In this document: positions 37,255 through 46,327 of the stretch, one piece after another | Layout: every line of letters begins with the position of its first letter | Position numbering within the stretch: position 1 is the stretch's first letter | Assembly (NCBI RefSeq): GCF_014905095.1 | Contig: NZ_CP041165.1 | Span: 1,736,001 to 1,800,000, forward strand | DNA: 64,000 nucleotides | DNA from: Sulfurimonas marina | GTDB taxonomy: Bacteria > Campylobacterota > Campylobacteria > Campylobacterales > Sulfurimonadaceae | Reading direction: 5' to 3' | Notes under the pieces: model-generated | What the model saw: the letters and a program-made list of their open reading frames with translations, nothing else | What the model was told of the DNA's origin: nothing | Database searches by the model: none | Made by a program: the position numbers and the translations under genes

Positions 37255-38256
37255 ATGAAACAAGAAATAAAAAAAATAGCTATTGTTAGACTTTCTGCTC
37301 TTGGAGATATTGTCAACAGTGCTGTAGTATTACAATTTATTAAACAATTTTATCCTGATGTTGAGATTGACTGGATTACCGAAGAGGTTTTTGCTCCTAT
37401 TTTAAAAAATAATCCTGAGATTAACATGGTTCACACCGTTAATATCAAAGAAATTAAAAAAGAAAAAAGCTTCTCAAAACTCAAAGCATTAATCTCAAAA
37501 CTCCGCTCACTCCCTGAGTATGATCTTGTTATAGATATGCAAGGCCTTATCAAGTCTGCAGTTGTTGCAAGAATAGTTTCAAAAAAAACTCACGGCTTTA
37601 ACAAATACTCTACTAGAGAATCTTTAGCCTCTCTTTTTTATAAAACAACTTCAGATATCCCTTACGAGCATAATGTTGTAAAAAGAAACTGTTTTGTTGT
37701 AGCAGATGCACTTGATTTTTCGATCACAGACACTATGCTTTTAGAGAAAAAAGCTGTTTTTCCTATCACAAGCGACTACACACTGATGAAAGATAAAAAA
37801 AATATCGCTTTTGTGATCGGTGCTTCATGGCCTTCGAAAATCTATCCAAAAGAGCTTGTTGCAAAAGTATGTGATAGTTTACAAGAACAGGTCTATATTA
37901 TCTGGGGGAATGAACAAGAAAAAAGTGAAGCCGAGTGGATTTGTGAACATACCGAGCATGCAACACTCGCTCCAAAAATGCAGCTTGATGAGCTTATCTC
38001 TTTTATCTCAAATGTTGATCTTCTAATTGGAAACGATACCGGTCCAACACATATTGCTTGGGCGCAGAATATCCCCTCGATCACACTTCTAGGGCCGACA
38101 ACAAAGCGTATGATATATGAAACTCCTAAGAATATAGGGATTAAGTCATCTTCTGAAGTAGATATTCTAAAAATTAACAAAGATGATTTCTCCATTAAAG
38201 ATATCCCTTATGAGGATATTGTTCAAACAGCAAAGGATCTTTTATGCAAAAGCTAG
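37255..38256 (+). CDS. waaC: Lipopolysaccharide heptosyltransferase I
   Basis: 333 residues, glycosyltransferase family 9. Seen: KKIAIVRLSALGDIVNSAVV, DLVIDMQGLIKSAVVARI, the donor site region LIGNDTGPTHIAWAQN and LLGPTTKRMIYETP. WaaC adds the first heptose from ADP-heptose to Kdo in the lipopolysaccharide inner core. It overlaps the acyltransferase gene by 13 bases, the same pair order as in Campylobacter. Confidence 0.92.
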   Translation: MKQEIKKIAIVRLSALGDIVNSAVVLQFIKQFYPDVEIDWITEEVFAPILKNNPEINMVHTVNIKEIKKEKSFSKLKALISKLRSLPEYDLVIDMQGLIKSAVVARIVSKKTHGFNKYSTRESLASLFYKTTSDIPYEHNVVKRNCFVVADALDFSITDTMLLEKKAVFPITSDYTLMKDKKNIAFVIGASWPSKIYPKELVAKVCDSLQEQVYIIWGNEQEKSEAEWICEHTEHATLAPKMQLDELISFISNVDLLIGNDTGPTHIAWAQNIPSITLLGPTTKRMIYETPKNIGIKSSSEVDILKINKDDFSIKDIPYEDIVQTAKDLLCKS

Positions 38257-39140
38257 GTTATTACATGTTTCTTCTTTTTGAAAAACTTTTAATGCTTCTA
38301 CCCCATTTTATAAGAAAAAAGTTTTTCTTCTCTTTAGCTTTTTTAGGATATCTTTTCTCAAAAAGATACAGAGAGGTCTCTTTTCAAAACCTTGACTTTA
38401 TATTTGGAGATAAACTCTCTGATGAAGAAAAAGTATCTATAACAAAGTATGCTTTTAAAAATCTTGCCCTAAACTTTTTACATGTTATGGAGATTCGTCA
38501 CATGAGTCTGGATGAACTGAAAAAGCGCGTAAAAATTGAGAATTTGGAAGTTGTAGAAAAAGCAAAAAAAGAGAACAGACCAATAGTTTATATTACACCT
38601 CACTACTCTTCATGGGAGCTTGCAGGAAATAGTATAGGTGGACTTATAAGCCCTATTTTACCGGTATACAAAAAGATGAAAAATCAAACATACCAAGAGT
38701 GGCTTTTAGAATCACGCGATCATTTTGGAAATATCTCTTTAGAAAAAACTAACGTGGTTCGACCTTTAGTGAAATATCTTAAAAAAGGGTATGCTCCCGC
38801 TTTATTAATAGATACAAATATTAACCCTAAAGAGGGTGTAATGGTAAAGTTTTTTGGAAAAGATATTCGTCAAACTTCAACTCCAGCATTTTTAGCGCGT
38901 AAATTTGATGCTGCTGTGATCCCAGGAGTTATTCATACTGATGATGAAGAGAATTTCACACTTACATTATACGATGAGATCCCGGTTGAAAAGACAGATA
39001 ATGAAGCTGCAGATATTCAAAAAGCCACACAACTTCAAGCTGACTGGCTCACTTCCGTAATTACAAAAGAACCGAAGTTTTGGTTCTGGCTTCATAGAAG
39101 ATTTAAAGGGGATTATCCGGAGATATACGAAAAAAACTAG
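38244..39140 (+). CDS. Lipid A biosynthesis lauroyl-type acyltransferase (HtrB/LpxL family)
   Basis: 298 residues. A membrane-near N-terminal helix is followed by TPHYSSWELAGNSIGG, in which HYSSWE is the HX4E catalytic motif of LpxL/LpxM enzymes. The acceptor region LIDTNINPKEGVMVKFFGK and TPAFLARKFDAAVIPG follow. These enzymes add a secondary acyl chain to Kdo-lipid A on the inner leaflet. Which chain is added cannot be decided. It overlaps waaC, and its end overlaps the convergent transporter gene by four bases. Confidence 0.9.
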   Translation: MQKLGYYMFLLFEKLLMLLPHFIRKKFFFSLAFLGYLFSKRYREVSFQNLDFIFGDKLSDEEKVSITKYAFKNLALNFLHVMEIRHMSLDELKKRVKIENLEVVEKAKKENRPIVYITPHYSSWELAGNSIGGLISPILPVYKKMKNQTYQEWLLESRDHFGNISLEKTNVVRPLVKYLKKGYAPALLIDTNINPKEGVMVKFFGKDIRQTSTPAFLARKFDAAVIPGVIHTDDEENFTLTLYDEIPVEKTDNEAADIQKATQLQADWLTSVITKEPKFWFWLHRRFKGDYPEIYEKN

Positions 39141-40198
39141 TCCTCTACGACAATTTGTTTTCGTTCACACTCCGCAGTTCTTGCCTCAAATAGTTTTAAA
39201 ATAGTCAAGAAAAATGCAGTAATTGCAGGTCCGAGTATCATTCCCCAAAAACCGAATGTTGTCAGTCCAGCGATAATTGCAAAGAAAATTACCAATTCAT
39301 TGAGCTTCGCATCATCATCGTTTAAAAGCTTTTTATTGATCTCTTTAATGATGATAGGTTTTATAAATGTATCGGCAATAATTGAGATCATAACAATTGA
39401 ATAGATCGCTATAAACCAAGCATTTGTACTGTTTCCGATTGAGAATTCATATAACATAAACGGTAACCACATTAGAATACCGCCCACTACAGGGATAAGT
39501 GATGCAAAACCGTACATAATCCCAAATAAAAGACCATTATAACCTATATAAGAGATAGCTAAACCAAATAAAGCACCCTCGAACATTGCCGTAGTAATGA
39601 TCGAGTAAAATACAACACTCATAACTGACGAGAGTTCACGTGAAAGTAAAGTCCCGTCTTCTGAAGACATCTGTACTACACGTTTTAAAAATGAAACAAT
39701 CGTTGAACCGTTATATTGTGCAAAAAAGTAAAATACGATCACTAAAAAAGCATTTTTCAAAAATCCTGCTGAGATTGTACCCACTTTTCCTGCGAACTTT
39801 ATGGCTCCTGCCGTTAAAGCATTTACATCTAAATCTTTTAAACTGTCTGCAAAATAAGGTTTAAAAAAAAGCAGATAGCTAGGTGGGTTGTCAATCATAT
39901 TTGATATATATATTTCTACTCTCTTAATAGTATCAGCTTCGAGTGAATTTAACTGCAGAGTCAAAGTTGTTAAAAAATACCCTAAAGGTGCAAAAAAGAG
40001 CGCAGCAAGCAATAAACTGGAAACAAAAGAAGCTGCAAGCTTAGAGTGAAGATGTTTTTCCAGATAGTTTTGAATATTGGATGTTGAAATTGCTAAAAGT
40101 GCAGCGATCGTAATAGCCATCAGATACGGTGCATATAACAGATACATCCAGTATAGTGCCGTTGCAAATAGTATTGCTATAAAATATTGTGGTTTCAC
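39137..40198 (-). CDS. AI-2E family transporter (PerM-like)
   Basis: 353 residues, multi-spanning: hydrophobic pairs at about 5-42, 55-80, 150-170, 205-260, 270-295 and 305-345. VPVVGGILMWLPFMLYEF and the late GMILGPAITAFFLTILKL are typical of the AI-2E/PerM family. Members export small molecules or exchange ions; no substrate is predicted. The start is GTG at 40198 with AAAAGGAG about ten bases before. It lies between convergent htrB-type and upstream ruvB genes. Confidence 0.85.
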   Translation of the reverse strand: MKPQYFIAILFATALYWMYLLYAPYLMAITIAALLAISTSNIQNYLEKHLHSKLAASFVSSLLLAALFFAPLGYFLTTLTLQLNSLEADTIKRVEIYISNMIDNPPSYLLFFKPYFADSLKDLDVNALTAGAIKFAGKVGTISAGFLKNAFLVIVFYFFAQYNGSTIVSFLKRVVQMSSEDGTLLSRELSSVMSVVFYSIITTAMFEGALFGLAISYIGYNGLLFGIMYGFASLIPVVGGILMWLPFMLYEFSIGNSTNAWFIAIYSIVMISIIADTFIKPIIIKEINKKLLNDDDAKLNELVIFFAIIAGLTTFGFWGMILGPAITAFFLTILKLFEARTAECERKQIVVED

Positions 40199-40225
40199 TA
40201 TATCTCTCTCCTTTTACAAAGAAAT

Positions 40226-40277
40226 GAATTCTTTGCAAAATTCCTCTCACTAAAGCTTTGCCTTACGGCAAGAATTC
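40226..40277. repeat. Palindromic element between ruvB and the AI-2E gene
   Basis: GAATTCTTTGC (40226-40236) and GCAAGAATTC (40268-40277) pair with one bulged T around a 31-base loop. The loop contains a nested hairpin, TTGCC-TTAC-GGCAA at 40258-40271, competing with the outer stem. T6 follows on the plus strand. Both flanking genes are on the minus strand, so a plus-strand terminator would have no gene to serve. Confidence 0.5.
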
Positions 40278-40289
40278 TTTTTTCGTATT

Positions 40290-41303
40290 TCAAAACAGAG
40301 TCCCGTCAGAATTTACATAATCCATATTAAGAACATCAAAAGTTGCACGAGTAGCACGTCTTCCTTTTGCTGTTCTCTCCAAGTATCCGTTTGCGATCAA
40401 GTAGGGTTCAAGTACATCTTCAACAGTCCCTTCATCTTCACTAAGAGCTGCCGCAATTGTACTGAGCCCCATTGGTTTTCCTTTTGAGCTAACCAATAGA
40501 TTTAAGAGTTTTATATCCATCTCATCAAATCCGTGTGAATTGATCCCTAGTTCATTCAGTGCATACTGAGTTGTATCAAACGTAATAATACTTTCATCTG
40601 CAACATCGGCAAAATCTCTTACACGACGTAGTAGTCTTAAGGCGATACGCGGAGTCCCACGACTTCTTTTTGCGATCTCTAATGCAGATTCATGGACAAT
40701 CTCTTTGTCGAGTTTTCTTGAAGCTTGTGCAACAATTTGTGCCAATTCTTCCGGAGTATAAAAATTCATACGGAAGTTCATTCCAAATCTATCACGTAGT
40801 GGATTTGAAAGCATCCCCGCACGTGTTGTCGCACCAATTAAAGTAAAACGAGGCAGATCAATCTTTACCGTTTGTGCAGCAGGACCGCTTCCTATGATAA
40901 TATCAATGCGATAATCTTCCATAGAAGAGTAAAGTATCTCTTCAACTGCAGGGGAGAGTCTGTGGATCTCATCAATAAATAAGATATCACCCTCTTCCAG
41001 ATTTGTAAGTATTGCAGCCAAATCACCGCTTTTTTCGATCATAGGTGCGGCCGTAACTTTGATGTTGCTCTGCATCTCATTGGCAATTATAAGAGCAAGT
41101 GTTGTTTTTCCTAAACCGGGAGGGCCGAAAAAAAGTACATGGTCAAGCGCTTCTTGACGTTTTTTACTCGCTTCTATAAATACACCGAGATTTTTTTTGA
41201 TCTGATCCTGGCCGATATATTCACTCCATGCATCAGGACGCAAGGTTACTTCAGAACTTTCCTCTTCAGCATTAAATGTCTCGATCTCTACTACACGTTC
41301 CAT
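40290..41303 (-). CDS. ruvB: Holliday junction branch migration helicase RuvB
   Basis: 337 residues, AAA+ ATPase. Seen: [20 protein letters not shown], Walker [14 protein letters not shown], Walker [39 protein letters not shown], arginine-rich sensor [20 protein letters not shown], and the winged-helix end [21 protein letters not shown]. RuvB drives branch migration with RuvA. The neighbouring panB is co-directional, 18 bases upstream. Confidence 0.98.
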   Translation of the reverse strand: MERVVEIETFNAEEESSEVTLRPDAWSEYIGQDQIKKNLGVFIEASKKRQEALDHVLFFGPPGLGKTTLALIIANEMQSNIKVTAAPMIEKSGDLAAILTNLEEGDILFIDEIHRLSPAVEEILYSSMEDYRIDIIIGSGPAAQTVKIDLPRFTLIGATTRAGMLSNPLRDRFGMNFRMNFYTPEELAQIVAQASRKLDKEIVHESALEIAKRSRGTPRIALRLLRRVRDFADVADESIITFDTTQYALNELGINSHGFDEMDIKLLNLLVSSKGKPMGLSTIAAALSEDEGTVEDVLEPYLIANGYLERTAKGRRATRATFDVLNMDYVNSDGTLF

Positions 41304-41321
41304 CTTAGCAACTCTTCTTCA

Positions 41322-42113
41322 TTAATAAGTATGTTCCTCTTTTGGAAACTCTTTTTTCTCCACCTCATCGGCATATTGAGCAACAGCATCTTTTACCAAT
41401 GTGGCACCGTCAAGATATTTTTTTACAAATTTCGGAGTGAATTCCTCAAAGAAACCTAACATATCTGAGAATACAAGAACCTGTCCGTCCACATCAGCCC
41501 CTGCTCCAATACCTATTACCGGGATAGAAACAGACTCTGCAATCTCTTTGGCAACATCAGCTTTAGTCCCTTCGATCACCATACAAAAGGCACCCGCTTT
41601 TTCAACCGCTTTTGCATCTTTTAAAAGCTGCTCTTTTTCCTCTTCGGATTTGCCTTTAACTTTGTAACCGCCCTCGCTTCTTACAGACTGAGGTAAAAGC
41701 CCTATATGACCACATACGGCGATCCCGTTTGTTGTAAGGTGTTTAATAACTTCGGCTTTATCTTTCCCACCCTCGATCTTTACACAATCTGCTGGAGTAT
41801 TTTGAAATACTTTTGTAGCATTTTTAAGAGCTTCTTTTTTATTTAAATATGTACCAAACGGCATATCACATACGACAAAAGTATCTTTTGCACCGTTACA
41901 AACTGCATTTGTATGGTAGATCATCTGATCAAGCGTAGCACTGATCGTATCAGATTTGCCTGCAAAGCTCATATTTAAACTATCACCTACTAAAATCATA
42001 TCTGCACTATTCTCAAAAAGTTTCGCAAAAAGCGCATCATATGCAGTGATCATCACTAACGGTTTTACACCCTTTTGCTTTTTTATAGAAGATATAGTTA
42101 ATTTTTTACCCAT
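41322..42113 (-). CDS. panB: 3-methyl-2-oxobutanoate hydroxymethyltransferase
   Basis: 263 residues, a TIM barrel. VMITAYDALFAKLFENSADM, MILVGDSLNMSFAGKSDTIS with the metal Asp, VVCDMPFGTYLNKKEALKNA, GGYKVKGKSEEEKEQLL and IGIGAGADVDGQVLVFSDML match PanB, the first committed step of pantothenate and coenzyme A synthesis. It is divergent from the Hpt gene at 42193 and upstream of ruvB in the same direction. Confidence 0.97.
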   Translation of the reverse strand: MGKKLTISSIKKQKGVKPLVMITAYDALFAKLFENSADMILVGDSLNMSFAGKSDTISATLDQMIYHTNAVCNGAKDTFVVCDMPFGTYLNKKEALKNATKVFQNTPADCVKIEGGKDKAEVIKHLTTNGIAVCGHIGLLPQSVRSEGGYKVKGKSEEEKEQLLKDAKAVEKAGAFCMVIEGTKADVAKEIAESVSIPVIGIGAGADVDGQVLVFSDMLGFFEEFTPKFVKKYLDGATLVKDAVAQYADEVEKKEFPKEEHTY

Positions 42114-42161
42114 TGAAAAAACCCTTTTGGCATTAATAATGCTATTTTAACCAAAAATTGC

Positions 42162-42167
42162 TATAAT
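42162..42167 (+). promoter_or_regulatory. Putative -10 box of the Hpt-trpA unit
   Basis: TATAAT stands 25 bases before the ATG at 42193; AGGAGA precedes the start. Confidence 0.5.
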
Positions 42168-42192
42168 TTGAACAATACAGGAGAATTATTTA

Positions 42193-42594
42193 ATGGGTAT
42201 AAGAAGTGATTTAGATGCCAATTTTGATTTTGAAATAGTCGATGAGTTTCTGGATCACTACTCTATGATGATCGATAGTATGGAAGTGATGGTTATAGAC
42301 CTTGGCAAAGAAAATATGTACAAAAGAAGCATTAGTGAACTTTTTCGCGTATTTCACAATATCAAATCTGCTTCAAGCTATTTAAAAATTGAGCCTATGT
42401 CAAAACTTGCTGCATTTGTCGAATCAGAGCTAGAAGAGTTACGTGAAAAAGAACCTCCTATAAATGAAGAAACGATTAACTGGCTTCTTGAAGTAAGTGA
42501 TATGTTTGCAGCATGGCAAGATGATCTCAAGCTCGATAATGAGCTCTCTAAAATAAAATTCTCTTTATTAAAAATTCCAGATACGGACAAATAA
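42193..42594 (+). CDS. Stand-alone histidine phosphotransfer (Hpt) domain protein
   Basis: 133 residues, all helical. FHNIKSASSYLKIEPMSKLA carries the HxxKxxS/A signature of Hpt and CheA P1 domains, with the phospho-accepting His at about 56. The preceding helices (FEIVDEFLDHYSMMIDSMEV) complete the four-helix bundle. It probably relays phosphate between a sensor kinase and a receiver, but no kinase is adjacent. TrpA follows after two bases and the two are probably co-transcribed, though no functional link is evident. Confidence 0.78.
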   Translation: MGIRSDLDANFDFEIVDEFLDHYSMMIDSMEVMVIDLGKENMYKRSISELFRVFHNIKSASSYLKIEPMSKLAAFVESELEELREKEPPINEETINWLLEVSDMFAAWQDDLKLDNELSKIKFSLLKIPDTDK

Positions 42595-42596
42595 CT

Positions 42597-43337
42597 TTGA
42601 AAGACTTAGTAGCATATATAACTTCTGGGTATCCAGAAAAAAACTTTACGATTGATTTAGCACTTGCATTAGGGGAAAACGGTGTAGATACACTTGAATT
42701 AGGTGTTCCGTTTTCAGATCCTGTTGCAGACGGACCGGCGATTGAAGCGGCAAACCATAAAGCCTTATCACTCGGATTCAAATTTAAAGACTTACTTGAG
42801 ATCTCACGTGCAGTTGCACCTGCGGTGGATACTTTATGGATGGGTTATTTTAATAGTTTTTATCAGCAAAATATGGATCTGCTTCTTCCAAAAGCACAAG
42901 AGCTTGGTGTCAACGGTTTAATCATTCCCGATCTTCCTCACGAAGAAGCACTAAGATATAAAAATCTATTTGATGCAAACAACCTTGCAAATATCAGTTT
43001 TGTAGCCCCTACAGATACGCCTGAGCGTATCAAAGAGGTTGTAAGCGATGCACAAAAATTTATCTATATGGTTGCCTATACTGGGATCACAGGTTCGGGT
43101 GTAAGCGAAGATCTTCAACCATTTTTAGCTACGATTAAGGAGTTTACACAAACTCCTGTTTATGTAGGTTTTGGTGTAAATGAAAAAACGGCAAAAGAGA
43201 AAGTAAAAGGTGCTGATGGTGTAATTGTCGGAAGTGCATTTATCAATATCTTACTTCAAGACTCTCTTTCATTCAATGAAAAGATCCACAGATGTTCTGA
43301 TCTTGCAAGAGAGATCAAAGATAAAATCAACAGTTAA
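42597..43337 (+). CDS. trpA: Tryptophan synthase alpha chain
   Basis: 246 residues, a TIM barrel. DTLELGVPFSDPVADGPAIE with the catalytic Glu and Asp, GVNGLIIPDLPHEEALRY, VAPTDTPERIKEVV, YTGITGSGVSEDLQPFL and VYVGFGVNEKTAKEKVKGAD identify TrpA, which releases indole from indole-3-glycerol phosphate. The start is TTG at 42597, directly after the Hpt stop. No trpB or other trp gene is in the window, so trpA is away from its usual partner. Confidence 0.96.
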   Translation: MKDLVAYITSGYPEKNFTIDLALALGENGVDTLELGVPFSDPVADGPAIEAANHKALSLGFKFKDLLEISRAVAPAVDTLWMGYFNSFYQQNMDLLLPKAQELGVNGLIIPDLPHEEALRYKNLFDANNLANISFVAPTDTPERIKEVVSDAQKFIYMVAYTGITGSGVSEDLQPFLATIKEFTQTPVYVGFGVNEKTAKEKVKGADGVIVGSAFINILLQDSLSFNEKIHRCSDLAREIKDKINS

Positions 43338-43343
43338 AAAGCT

Positions 43344-44237
43344 TTACCCTTTTACTATTTCAAACAACACTAAAAGTGTATTTTGAAATAAACTGTCATT
43401 ATCGTCACTTACCATAAGGTAAGTGTCTTTATCCACCTTTTCAATCCCCTCAAAATTATCTATTTTCCATCCATCTTGAGAACTTATTTTTGCTAATGAT
43501 TCCGCGTTACATGTAGAATCTATACAACTTGAAAGATCAAGTTTTAAGATCTGTGTAGTTCTAGATCTCGTAAAGATATTAAAATCCCGCATCAATACTA
43601 TAATATAGTGAGTATCTATAAACTTGATATCAGTGATAAACCCTTCTGCATCAAACTTCCAAGTAAAATCTCTCGAATAAATTCTATGTTTCTTTTTCTT
43701 TTTCAAAGGTGCTTCTGGAGCAGTAATAATTCCATATAAAGGACTATAAGCTACAGATTCTAAACCTTTGTTTGTACTCTCATAATTATCGTTTTTTCGT
43801 AGCTTTTTATTAAGCTTAATCGATTTATAACGATTTCCATAAAGGTCATACAGTTCAACTCTGTTTCTTCCCTCAAAAGAGATAGCTACACCTTTTCCGT
43901 ATATATCCATCCCCTCTGCATCTCGGAAGTTTTTAGAGAGTTTTTTACCTTTTTTATCTTTTAATGAATAGCTCTGTTTATATTTAAACCTTGCAATCTT
44001 TTTCTCTTTTATTGAAAAGTCAAAATGAAGCAGTCTCCCTTTATCACTCAAGCAGTAAAGAGTATTTTCTTTTAAAACGAGTGCTGAAAATTCACTGAGT
44101 TTATCATCGAAAGAAGAGAGTTTTTTTGTATCTAATATATGGATCTTTCCTATTTGACACTCTTGTTCTCCATTTGGACAGATTGTATATGCAAATAAAT
44201 TACTTAAGAGTAAAAAGAGAATAATTAAAAATTTCAT
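43344..44237 (-). CDS. Exported phytase/esterase-like (SdiA-regulated type) propeller protein
   Basis: 297 residues with a signal peptide (MKFLIILFLLLSNLFAYT). LSEFSALVLKENTLYCLSDK, NFRDAEGMDIYGKGVAISFE, NKGLESVAYSPLYGIITAPE and EGIEKVDKDTYLMVSDDND are the marks of the esterase-like activity of phytase family, a beta-propeller. Acidic residues around D-x-E-G suggest a metal site. Its substrate is unknown. It ends convergent with trpA, seven bases apart. Confidence 0.78.
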   Translation of the reverse strand: MKFLIILFLLLSNLFAYTICPNGEQECQIGKIHILDTKKLSSFDDKLSEFSALVLKENTLYCLSDKGRLLHFDFSIKEKKIARFKYKQSYSLKDKKGKKLSKNFRDAEGMDIYGKGVAISFEGRNRVELYDLYGNRYKSIKLNKKLRKNDNYESTNKGLESVAYSPLYGIITAPEAPLKKKKKHRIYSRDFTWKFDAEGFITDIKFIDTHYIIVLMRDFNIFTRSRTTQILKLDLSSCIDSTCNAESLAKISSQDGWKIDNFEGIEKVDKDTYLMVSDDNDSLFQNTLLVLFEIVKG

Positions 44238-44286
44238 ATTGTAATTATATCGTTTTTGAAGTTTGTATATATTTAGATATATCTGA

Positions 44287-45255
44287 TTAGATAACTTCCA
44301 TATAAACTTTCATCAAAGCAAGAAAATCTTTTTCATCACATGGCCCATCTTCCAATTCAACTGCAAAACGAGCTCTTTTTTCTTTTAAACGTTGATAATA
44401 ACTATCTACCTCTTCAGAGTCATCCATGCCGATTTTAGAGTATACCAACATCAAACTCCAGTCCCTCAACTGTTTTCTTCCAATAGCATTTAAGACATCA
44501 CAAAATGATGTTATCTCCTTTTCATATTCAATTTTTAGATTCGAAAAGAACTGTAAAAGTGTTAAAGCTATATCAATATGGTCTCTAAAAAAATCAGCTA
44601 ACTGATTTATTGAAACATCTGCTTGAATTAGTTTGTATAATTCATAAATTGAACGCTTTAAAATAGGAAGACTTTCATATGTTTTTAATTCAGGCTCAGA
44701 GATATAATACCCTTGGCACAATTCAAAACCAAATTGTTTTGCAAGTTGCAGTTGTTTATCGTTTTCAAGTTTATGTGCTATGAGTTTATGTGAATGTTTA
44801 TAAGGGGAAAGTTGTATACACTCAGAAGTTGTAACATTTGACATATCAATCTTTAAAAATTCAATCATAGAAAGTACAGATCGTATTTTTTCCTGCCATC
44901 CATCTTCAATGGTAATATTATCTAATGCGAATCTATAACCCTCTTTATGCAAATAAGAGATCATCTCTAGATCTTGATGACGTAGAGCAACAGAATAAGG
45001 GATGTCAAACACAAACTTCTGCTTCGGCAGTGTTTGAACTAATCCTGTAGCCAAAAAACGGATATCTATATTTAAAAAAATAGTATCTGCTTCCATTGTA
45101 GCTTCCATACCCGCTTGATTAATAAGTGTCATAATTAAATGACTTGTCGCTACAGCCGTATTTTTTTGTTCACTTTGTCTAAAGAACCATTCATACGCCT
45201 GAATATTTCCATTATGGTCAGTCATTGGCTGACGCCCTATAGTTATAAGATTCAT
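44287..45255 (-). CDS. Degenerate EAL plus HDOD signalling protein
   Basis: 322 residues. Residues about 1-195 resemble an EAL domain with the catalytic residues lost: the EAL motif is replaced by YEWFF in IGRQPMTDHNGNIQAYEWFF, and FALDNITIEDG stands where DDFG would be; LIAHKLENDKQLQLAKQFGF and CQGYYISEPE still follow the fold. Residues about 205-320 are an HDOD domain (IQADVSINQLADFFRDHI, NAIGRKQLRDWSLMLVYSK). This YuxH-like arrangement has no expected phosphodiesterase activity and probably acts by protein contacts. Single gene. Role unknown. Confidence 0.82.
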   Translation of the reverse strand: MNLITIGRQPMTDHNGNIQAYEWFFRQSEQKNTAVATSHLIMTLINQAGMEATMEADTIFLNIDIRFLATGLVQTLPKQKFVFDIPYSVALRHQDLEMISYLHKEGYRFALDNITIEDGWQEKIRSVLSMIEFLKIDMSNVTTSECIQLSPYKHSHKLIAHKLENDKQLQLAKQFGFELCQGYYISEPELKTYESLPILKRSIYELYKLIQADVSINQLADFFRDHIDIALTLLQFFSNLKIEYEKEITSFCDVLNAIGRKQLRDWSLMLVYSKIGMDDSEEVDSYYQRLKEKRARFAVELEDGPCDEKDFLALMKVYMEVI

Positions 45256-45432
45256 AATTCTTTGATCCTACTATATTTATAATCTGTGAAAATTTTAACA
45301 TATAAAAATACTTAATGTGCTAAAAAAATAGTTGGCATGTCTTGAAAGTTATTAGTTGACTTTTATATGTGAGTTGTTTTGATATAAATTAATGGTGTGT
45401 CAAAGGAGGTTTAAACCCCTGATAACATAATT

Positions 45433-45822
45433 TTACTCAGTAAAATTAGCAAATGCACCTTCAACACTGAGAACACTTTTATATTTTGTGTTTGTAAGTC
45501 TTACTTTCTTTGTTTTTAGATCGCAAACTGCTATGCGAAAACTTGAACCCATATACGGTTCAACAATACAAATAATCTTATCCCCTATTTCACGTGTCGC
45601 ATGGATATTTCCCTGAAGCGTTGGGAAAAAATATTGCGGATAACTCAATGGTGTAATTTCAACGACCTCGACACTTTCTCTTTTCTTAAGAGTCTCTGCC
45701 AGTTTCATAGCATCTTCTAAAGTCTCGCACTGAACGCACCAATCATCAAACTTTTTGTTAAAGTGATGTAAATCTTCATCTAAAAAACCACCTGCCGGTG
45801 ACTGTAAAGTAAATATTCTCAT
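45433..45822 (-). CDS. Conserved hypothetical protein, 129 residues
   Basis: A soluble protein with MRIFTLQSPAGGFLDEDLHH, a CVQC pair (about 29-32) and alternating strands (IGDKIICIVEPYMGSSFRIAV, VRLTNTKYKSVLSVEG). I recognise no family. It stands alone, 141 bases after tRNA-Arg in gene order. A palindrome around GGTTTAAACC lies just downstream at 45403-45419 and may end its transcript. Codon use looks like its neighbours, and it reads as a genuine cytosolic protein of unknown role. Confidence 0.6.
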   Translation of the reverse strand: MRIFTLQSPAGGFLDEDLHHFNKKFDDWCVQCETLEDAMKLAETLKKRESVEVVEITPLSYPQYFFPTLQGNIHATREIGDKIICIVEPYMGSSFRIAVCDLKTKKVRLTNTKYKSVLSVEGAFANFTE

Positions 45823-45963
45823 ATTTATAACCTATTCTCTACGGTGATATAAATTTTGGTCAAACAGATGACCGCTTGTAACTGTACTATAAGCGTGTGC
45901 TAATTGTTGATAAAATGAAAAATGATTATTAATTATATTTTGAAGTTTATTAAAGAAAGTTAA

Positions 45964-46040
45964 TGGTGCGCCCGAAGAGATTCGAACTCCTGACCGCCGG
46001 TACCGCAAACCGGTGCTCTATCCAGCTGAGCTACGAGCGC
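45964..46040 (-). tRNA. tRNA-Arg (GCG)
   Basis: Reverse strand: acceptor GCGCTCG pairs with CGGGCGC, followed by A and an encoded CCA. The anticodon stem CCGGT/ACCGG encloses TTGCGGT, giving anticodon GCG. The T-arm contains GTTCGAATC. Confidence 0.96.
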
Positions 46041-46102
46041 ACATCCGTTTAAGGAGGGTGAAATTATAGCACCTTAAGCTTATAGTTTTCTAAAACAAAA
46101 GG

Positions 46103-46321
46103 CTATTTATTGATTTTCTCCATAATTTCATCTATTTTTTTATTTTGTGTGTAAAGTTCATAAGCTTGTCTTACATAAGCTTGTAGCATTGTCTTTGCAT
46201 CATTATTCCCATCATAGTTGAAATCTCTTTCCATCTGTGACTGTAAAAACTTGGCAAAATCATCATCAACATCTACGTCAAATCTTCTTCCGCCAATATG
46301 CAAGCCTAACTTTTTACTCAT
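46103..46321 (-). CDS. Small conserved protein, 72 residues, possibly ZapA-like
   Basis: MSKKLGLHIGGRRFDVDVDD opens with a strand pair like the N-terminus of ZapA (a short beta-hairpin followed by a helix), and the rest is one long helix (TMLQAYVRQAYELYTQNKKI). ZapA links FtsZ filaments; the resemblance is only in layout. The coiled-coil gene lies six bases upstream. The pair may form a ZapA/ZapB-like complex, which is inference. Too small to be certain. Confidence 0.6.
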   Translation of the reverse strand: MSKKLGLHIGGRRFDVDVDDDFAKFLQSQMERDFNYDGNNDAKTMLQAYVRQAYELYTQNKKIDEIMEKINK

Positions 46322-46327
46322 TAAAAT

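Noticed and set aside
45403-45419. AGGAGGTTTAAACCCCT palindrome with a strong ribosome-binding-like sequence
   Set aside because: No start codon follows in a usable frame on the plus strand; better explained as a weak terminator of the 129-residue gene.
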